The notes under the pieces are model-generated. The model saw only the letters and a list, made by a program, of their open reading frames with translations, was not told the DNA's origin and did no database searches. The translations under genes and the position numbers were made by a program. From NCBI GenBank assembly GCA_017161665.1, contig JADFCT010000130.1, forward strand, positions 1 through 9,386: a stretch of 9,386 nucleotides of DNA. The letters are read 5' to 3'. Below, one piece after another: positions 5,957 through 9,386 of the stretch (the first letter of the stretch is position 1; each line of letters opens with the position of its first letter). Source of the DNA: Candidatus Sumerlaeota bacterium (lineage in GTDB: Bacteria > Sumerlaeota > Sumerlaeia > JADFCT01).

Positions 5957-7528
5957 TTATTCTTCCGGCGACAGTTGGGGGAAATAGCGCGCGAGCAGAT
6001 CGTCGTCGATCCGACTTTTGACGGTGCGATGGTCGATTTGCAGTCGCCGGGCGGTTTCCTGATAGCTCCCCGTGCGGGCATACGTCAGGGCGCAGTAAAC
6101 CCCCAGCAGTTCATCGGCCGTCAGGGCCCCGGTCTCGATGTCGTGACTGAGGGCCTCGCGCCGGGCCGGCGCCGACCGGGCCAGAGGCGTATAATGGCGA
6201 CGGATCGTATAGTTGCGCACGCATTGCTCCAGTTCGCGGACGTTGCCGGGCCACGGATAGTCCGGCCCCAGGTTTTCGCTAATCCAATCCACCGTCTGCT
6301 TCGACAGCGCGACGGCTTCGGCCTCGTCCCGGATCAATTGATTCGCAATATGCAGGACCAGGTGATACAGCGTCTGATCCTCCCCCCCACCGGTTGGCTC
6401 ATTGAGCTGTTCCCGGAGCGACGGGGTATCAATCAAATCGGAACATAAGCGATAGTAGAGATCCTCGCGGAAGCGACCGTTTCGGGTCTCTTCGGCCAGA
6501 TCGCGATTGGTCGCGGCGATGATTTTGCCCTTGAAAATAATATCCTGCGTGTCCCCCAGACGCTGAAAACTGCGAACCTGCAAGACCCGCAGCAGCTTGA
6601 CCTGAATGGCGCCGTCAATCTCGCCGATCTCGTCCAGAAAGACGCTGCCGAGAAGGGGACACACCTCCAGCCAGCCTGTCCGGTTCTGAATCGCTCCGGT
6701 GAAGGCGCCTTTGCGATGGCCGAACAGTTCCGATTCGATCAGCGTCGGTGACAGGGCCGCCAGATTGAGCGGAAAGAAGCAATGGTCCACGGAATCCTGG
6801 AAGGTCAATGTCTGAGTGTCGAAGGGGATGTACCGTGACCGGGCGATGGCCTGGGCCACAAGTTCTTTGCCCGAACCCGACGGGCCCAGAATCAAACAGG
6901 GGAATTCGCCCATCCGGTTATACAGCACGCGCCAGAACCGCCGCATGTCGTGGGTGAAGATGGACTGCCAGATGGAAGCGCGCAGGCGGATGATGGGCTG
7001 AGAATCGCCAATAATGGCGTTGAAAATGTATTGAAAGGCTCGGTGGATCTGATAAAAACCCGCAAACAGATGGGGCGTGTTGAAGCGCGGCTGGCGCACC
7101 CAGTGCTCGATCAGAAAACGATGGGCGTCGCGTTCCAGCCCCCGATAACAAACAAACGGACGCTTATCGCCCCGTCGGTTCATCTTGCGGTAGGCCTCAT
7201 GGATTTGGGGCTGGTATTTATGGAACAGCAGAAAATAGACACTGTCCTCATACAGTTCCACTTCTCCGTCACCGGCGGGGCGGGCGCCGTGCTGGAGGCG
7301 CTCAAGCAAGGTATGGCACAAGGCTTCCGTCTGTAGGATCAGTTTCGGGACATTGGGGCCATCGGCGGGGACATTCGCCTGACGGCTCCAGGCGGGTTTG
7401 GAGAAGACAAAGCGCTCGCCCAGCGCCTCGCGCTCAAATTCGATCCGTTCGGGCAAAAACGGATTGCAATAGTTCAGTTTGGAAATGGATTCGGCCAGCG
7501 CCCGGTCTGCCGGCGTCATGAAAATCAT
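5957..7528 (-). CDS. Sigma-54-dependent transcriptional activator with an unrecognised N-terminal domain
   Basis: A 523-residue bacterial enhancer-binding protein that would use ATP to remodel sigma-54 RNA polymerase at -24/-12 promoters. The AAA+ core spans about 205-445: Walker A GPSGSGKE (215-222), sigma-54-contacting loop GAFTGA (274-279), Walker B SVFLDEIGEI (295-304), ATNRDL (339-344), arginine-finger region FREDLYYRL (353-361), and PWPGNVREL (425-433). Residues about 487-515 form a Fis-type helix-turn-helix (ETARRLQIDHRTVKSRI). The first 200 residues are not a receiver, GAF, PAS or FHA domain that I recognise. They look alpha-helical and open with MTPADRALAES followed by NPFLPERIEFEREALG; similar openings occur, from memory, in unnamed regulators of planctomycete-like bacteria. 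Start 7528 is preceded by GGGAGG (7544-7539) with a 10-base spacer; Met4 (7519) is an alternative. It lies last in the larC operon, 67-68 bases after the flippase gene. Confidence 0.95.
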   Translation of the reverse strand: MIFMTPADRALAESISKLNYCNPFLPERIEFEREALGERFVFSKPAWSRQANVPADGPNVPKLILQTEALCHTLLERLQHGARPAGDGEVELYEDSVYFLLFHKYQPQIHEAYRKMNRRGDKRPFVCYRGLERDAHRFLIEHWVRQPRFNTPHLFAGFYQIHRAFQYIFNAIIGDSQPIIRLRASIWQSIFTHDMRRFWRVLYNRMGEFPCLILGPSGSGKELVAQAIARSRYIPFDTQTLTFQDSVDHCFFPLNLAALSPTLIESELFGHRKGAFTGAIQNRTGWLEVCPLLGSVFLDEIGEIDGAIQVKLLRVLQVRSFQRLGDTQDIIFKGKIIAATNRDLAEETRNGRFREDLYYRLCSDLIDTPSLREQLNEPTGGGEDQTLYHLVLHIANQLIRDEAEAVALSKQTVDWISENLGPDYPWPGNVRELEQCVRNYTIRRHYTPLARSAPARREALSHDIETGALTADELLGVYCALTYARTGSYQETARRLQIDHRTVKSRIDDDLLARYFPQLSPEE

Positions 7529-7538
7529 GGCGGGGAAA

Positions 7539-7593
7539 CCTCCCGGTTTCTCGATTCAGTCATCCTGCCCAGTGTGCCCAGAGAGAACCGGGA
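7539..7593 (-). promoter_or_regulatory. Leader inverted repeat overlapping the activator's Shine-Dalgarno
   Basis: On the minus strand, TCCCGGTT (7593-7586) pairs perfectly with AACCGGGA (7548-7541). Three further pairs, CTC (7585-7583) with GAG (7552-7550), extend the stem past one bulged A (7549), giving 11 pairs around a 30-base loop. The Shine-Dalgarno GGGAGG occupies 7544-7539, so its first four bases would be in the stem. The loop repeats CTGGGCA in whole or in part. This could limit initiation of the activator relative to upstream genes; the pairing is seen, the function inferred. Confidence 0.45.
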
Positions 7594-7596
7594 TTG

Positions 7597-8676
7597 TCAA
7601 TCGACTGCCGCCGCCACTTCCTCCCGGATTTCCTGCTCGTGGCGGATGGCCTTGATGGAAATATGATCACGATAGGTGAAAATCAAGCCCAGGACGATGA
7701 TGGGAAGGATCTGAAATAGATGAAGCGCGAGAATATAACTGACGGCCAGGGTCTTCTGCGCCTCCGTGGCGATTCCCAACACAATCAAGGCGAAGTACCC
7801 GCCGACCTCATACATGCCGAAGGCCGCCGGGCCTGAGGGAATCATGACGGCAAACCCGATGAGGATCATGATCGCATAGGCCTGCCCCAAATTGATGGGC
7901 GCCAGGCCCTCAAATCCAAATTGCAGCATCCAGACGGAAACGGCCACGATCAGCCAGTTCACGAACGTCAGTCCAAAGACCCAGAGCATCGTCAGCGGAT
8001 CGCCCACCGAGCGCAATCCCGACGAAAAGGACTCGAACTGATGGCTGAGGACATTCCGGAAACGCTCGGGCAAAAAGCGCAGGGAATGAATGATGGCAAC
8101 GGCCAGTTTCTGTACCGGTCGAAATAACAGCAACACGATTCCGCAAACGGCGACGACGCAAAGGGAAATGACATGACCGAACATGCCGTTGATCTGACTG
8201 CCCTTCATGGAAAAACCAAATTCCTTGACCTCCAGGTTGGGGTCAATATTCACGGACCACAGGGCGACGCCAAAACACAAAAGCAACATGGCAAGATCAA
8301 AGATGCGAGCGATGACCAGGCTCGCCGCCGCCCGGAAAAAACCGATGCCTTGGAGGCGACCAATTAAGAAAGCGCGGATAAATTCCCCGGCCCGTGACGG
8401 CAGGATGCTGTTATAACAAAAGCCGATCATCGTGATTTTATAAAGCGGCCAATGGGGGAGTTTCGCCTCGTGGCGCAACAGAAAATAGGTCCGCAGACTC
8501 CGGGCCACCATGGCGATCACCGTCAAAAGCATGAACGGCGCCGCCCAGATGTATAACGCCGGATTGGCGAAATCATCCCGCAGCCCCGAAAAATCAACGC
8601 CTTGAAAGACGTAGATTAATCCGGCCACACTGACCAGAAAGCCAATGAGGCCAATAATCCATTTCCTTTTAGTCAT
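7597..8676 (-). CDS. Flippase-like integral membrane protein (LPG synthase TM / YbhN / UPF0104 superfamily)
   Basis: A 359-residue polytopic inner-membrane protein of the lysylphosphatidylglycerol synthase transmembrane superfamily, whose best-known member is the flippase half of MprF. About eight hydrophobic segments are visible, around residues 6-25, 41-60, 80-95, 115-140, 165-186, 228-250, 262-285 and 325-345. Two family signatures are clear: NSILPSRAGEFIRAFLIG (89-106) and PSGPAAFGMYEVGG (270-283). There is no aminoacyl-transferase domain, so it cannot aminoacylate lipids itself; a role in lipid or lipid-linked-sugar translocation is inferred. The start at 8676 is chosen because its ATG overlaps the larC stop (ATGA) and opens MTKRKW before the first membrane helix. 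The frame runs 34 codons further into larC, with no family resemblance there. A weak GGTGGA lies 12 bases upstream. The C-terminal tail is charged and probably cytoplasmic. Confidence 0.92.
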   Translation of the reverse strand: MTKRKWIIGLIGFLVSVAGLIYVFQGVDFSGLRDDFANPALYIWAAPFMLLTVIAMVARSLRTYFLLRHEAKLPHWPLYKITMIGFCYNSILPSRAGEFIRAFLIGRLQGIGFFRAAASLVIARIFDLAMLLLCFGVALWSVNIDPNLEVKEFGFSMKGSQINGMFGHVISLCVVAVCGIVLLLFRPVQKLAVAIIHSLRFLPERFRNVLSHQFESFSSGLRSVGDPLTMLWVFGLTFVNWLIVAVSVWMLQFGFEGLAPINLGQAYAIMILIGFAVMIPSGPAAFGMYEVGGYFALIVLGIATEAQKTLAVSYILALHLFQILPIIVLGLIFTYRDHISIKAIRHEQEIREEVAAAVD

Positions 8677-9386
8677 GATGCCGTCATATCCACCGGAAAT
8701 TTCTCTACAAGTTTCGCATGGACCCGACGATAGACCTCCCGCAGGGGGAGATTCCGGTCCCGGGCGTAAGCCAGACAACTTTCATATTCCGGCGCCGCCT
8801 TGACGACGCGCCCGTCGCGTTCGGCGATTTTGACCTGAATGGTCCCGCCATCCAAGTCAATGGTCTCGAACCGTCGTGGCAGACTGTATCGATCCACCTC
8901 CGTCACCCGAACGCCCAACGTGGAGGCCTCATCCAGAATGATTCGGATCAGATCATCCAGGAGATCAGCCGTCGTCAATACGCCGAGCCGGTGACCGGGT
9001 CGGTTCTTCTTCATCTGAATCGCCGTCAGATGGACATCCAAGGCGCCGCCGGCAAAGAGGCGTTCAAAGAGATAGGAATACGTCTCGCCGATCTCGTCGT
9101 CCATATCCGTTTCGATCAGGCGCAGCCGCTCGTGAATCCAACCCGTTTCAGCCACGCCTTTGCCCAGTCGTCCGGAGCACACCCGCAGATAATTGGGACG
9201 GTCCTCATGGACTCGGGAACCGGCGCCATATCCGATATTCTCAATCGTAAATCCGGCGATGGGGCCGAAACCGTCGGCCACCGCGGCCATAATCGCCGCG
9301 CCCGTGGGGGTGGTCAGTTCGCCGCCCAGATCGTTTTGATAAATGGGGATGCCCTTGACGATTTCCACCGTCGCGGGAGCCGGCAC
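8673..9386 (-). CDS. larC: LarC, nickel-pincer cofactor biosynthesis protein (C-terminal part, 5' end beyond window)
   Basis: The C-terminal 237 residues of LarC, the CTP-dependent nickel-insertion enzyme that completes the nickel-pincer nucleotide cofactor of lactate racemase and related enzymes. Recognisable stretches are the opening PAPATVEIVKGIPIY, then GGELTTPTGAAIMAA, then IENIGYGAGSR, and later DDEIGETYSYLFERLFAGGALDV; all fit the conserved C-terminal half of LarC. The family is about 400 residues long, so roughly 160-180 N-terminal residues should lie to the right. The GTG at the edge is almost certainly an internal Val, since PAPAT normally follows conserved LarC sequence. In Lactiplantibacillus plantarum larC is read through a programmed frameshift; whether that applies here cannot be seen. 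The stop TGA (8675-8673) overlaps the ATG of the flippase gene. No other lar gene is in the window. Confidence 0.92.
   Translation of the reverse strand: MPAPATVEIVKGIPIYQNDLGGELTTPTGAAIMAAVADGFGPIAGFTIENIGYGAGSRVHEDRPNYLRVCSGRLGKGVAETGWIHERLRLIETDMDDEIGETYSYLFERLFAGGALDVHLTAIQMKKNRPGHRLGVLTTADLLDDLIRIILDEASTLGVRVTEVDRYSLPRRFETIDLDGGTIQVKIAERDGRVVKAAPEYESCLAYARDRNLPLREVYRRVHAKLVEKFPVDMTAS

Noticed and set aside
5547..5987. A 146-codon plus-strand frame across the convergent intergenic gap
   Set aside because: Its translation consists of repeat-derived strings and it runs into the 3' end of the activator gene on the other strand; there is no protein-family signal.
7572..7600. A TTGACA hexamer at the end of the flippase gene as a -35 box for the activator
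   Set aside because: It overlaps the flippase stop codon and no acceptable -10 hexamer follows at 16-18 bases, so an independent promoter is not supported.
8677..8778. A 34-codon N-terminal extension of the flippase-like protein
   Set aside because: It lies wholly inside larC in another frame, is rich in Gly/Pro/Ser without family resemblance, and the ATGA overlap at 8676 gives a better start just before the first membrane helix.
9301..9386. Treating the GTG at the right edge as the real start of larC
   Set aside because: The product would be only about 237 residues against about 400 for the family, and PAPAT is normally internal in LarC; the gene is cut by the window edge.

Overview
The window looks like chromosomal DNA of a Gram-negative, environmental or uncultivated bacterium with fairly high GC (by eye in the mid-to-high 50s percent). 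The best guess is the PVC group (Planctomycetota, Verrucomicrobiota, Lentisphaerota) or a neighbouring candidate phylum such as Hydrogenedentota, Sumerlaeota or Omnitrophota. This rests on three things: a very large secreted gingipain-type (C25) protease with nidogen-like and Ig-like modules, a sigma-54 activator whose N-terminal half I cannot match to a named domain, and intergenic DNA that resembles short dispersed hairpin repeats I associate with such genomes. The phylum is an inference from family impressions, not a phylogeny.

Layout. Bases 1-4158 (minus strand) are one uninterrupted reading frame of at least 1386 codons, read codon by codon without a stop. It is a secreted C25 cysteine peptidase whose C-terminus lies beyond the left edge. 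Bases 4159-4528 are a divergent intergenic region with several inverted repeats. Bases 4529-5509 (plus) encode a protein with a degenerate receiver-like N-terminus and an RsbW/histidine-kinase-type ATPase C-terminus, with no dimerisation/phosphoacceptor-histidine domain. Bases 5510-5956 lie between convergent genes and hold at least two repeat-like hairpin elements but no convincing gene. Bases 5957-9386 (minus) appear to be one operon read right to left: the C-terminal part of larC (nickel-pincer cofactor biosynthesis), a flippase-like membrane protein of the LPG-synthase TM/YbhN superfamily that overlaps larC by ATGA, and, after 67 nt, a sigma-54-dependent activator.

How they may work together. 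The larC-flippase overlap indicates translational coupling. The activator is probably co-transcribed, and a long inverted repeat in its leader includes part of its Shine-Dalgarno sequence, suggesting separate control of its translation. The receiver-ATPase protein is probably a signalling switch (anti-sigma or kinase-like) divergent from the protease, so the two may share a control region. No convincing sigma-54 -24/-12 promoter was found in the window, so the activator's targets are unknown. I see no tRNA, rRNA, CRISPR array, transposase or phage gene.
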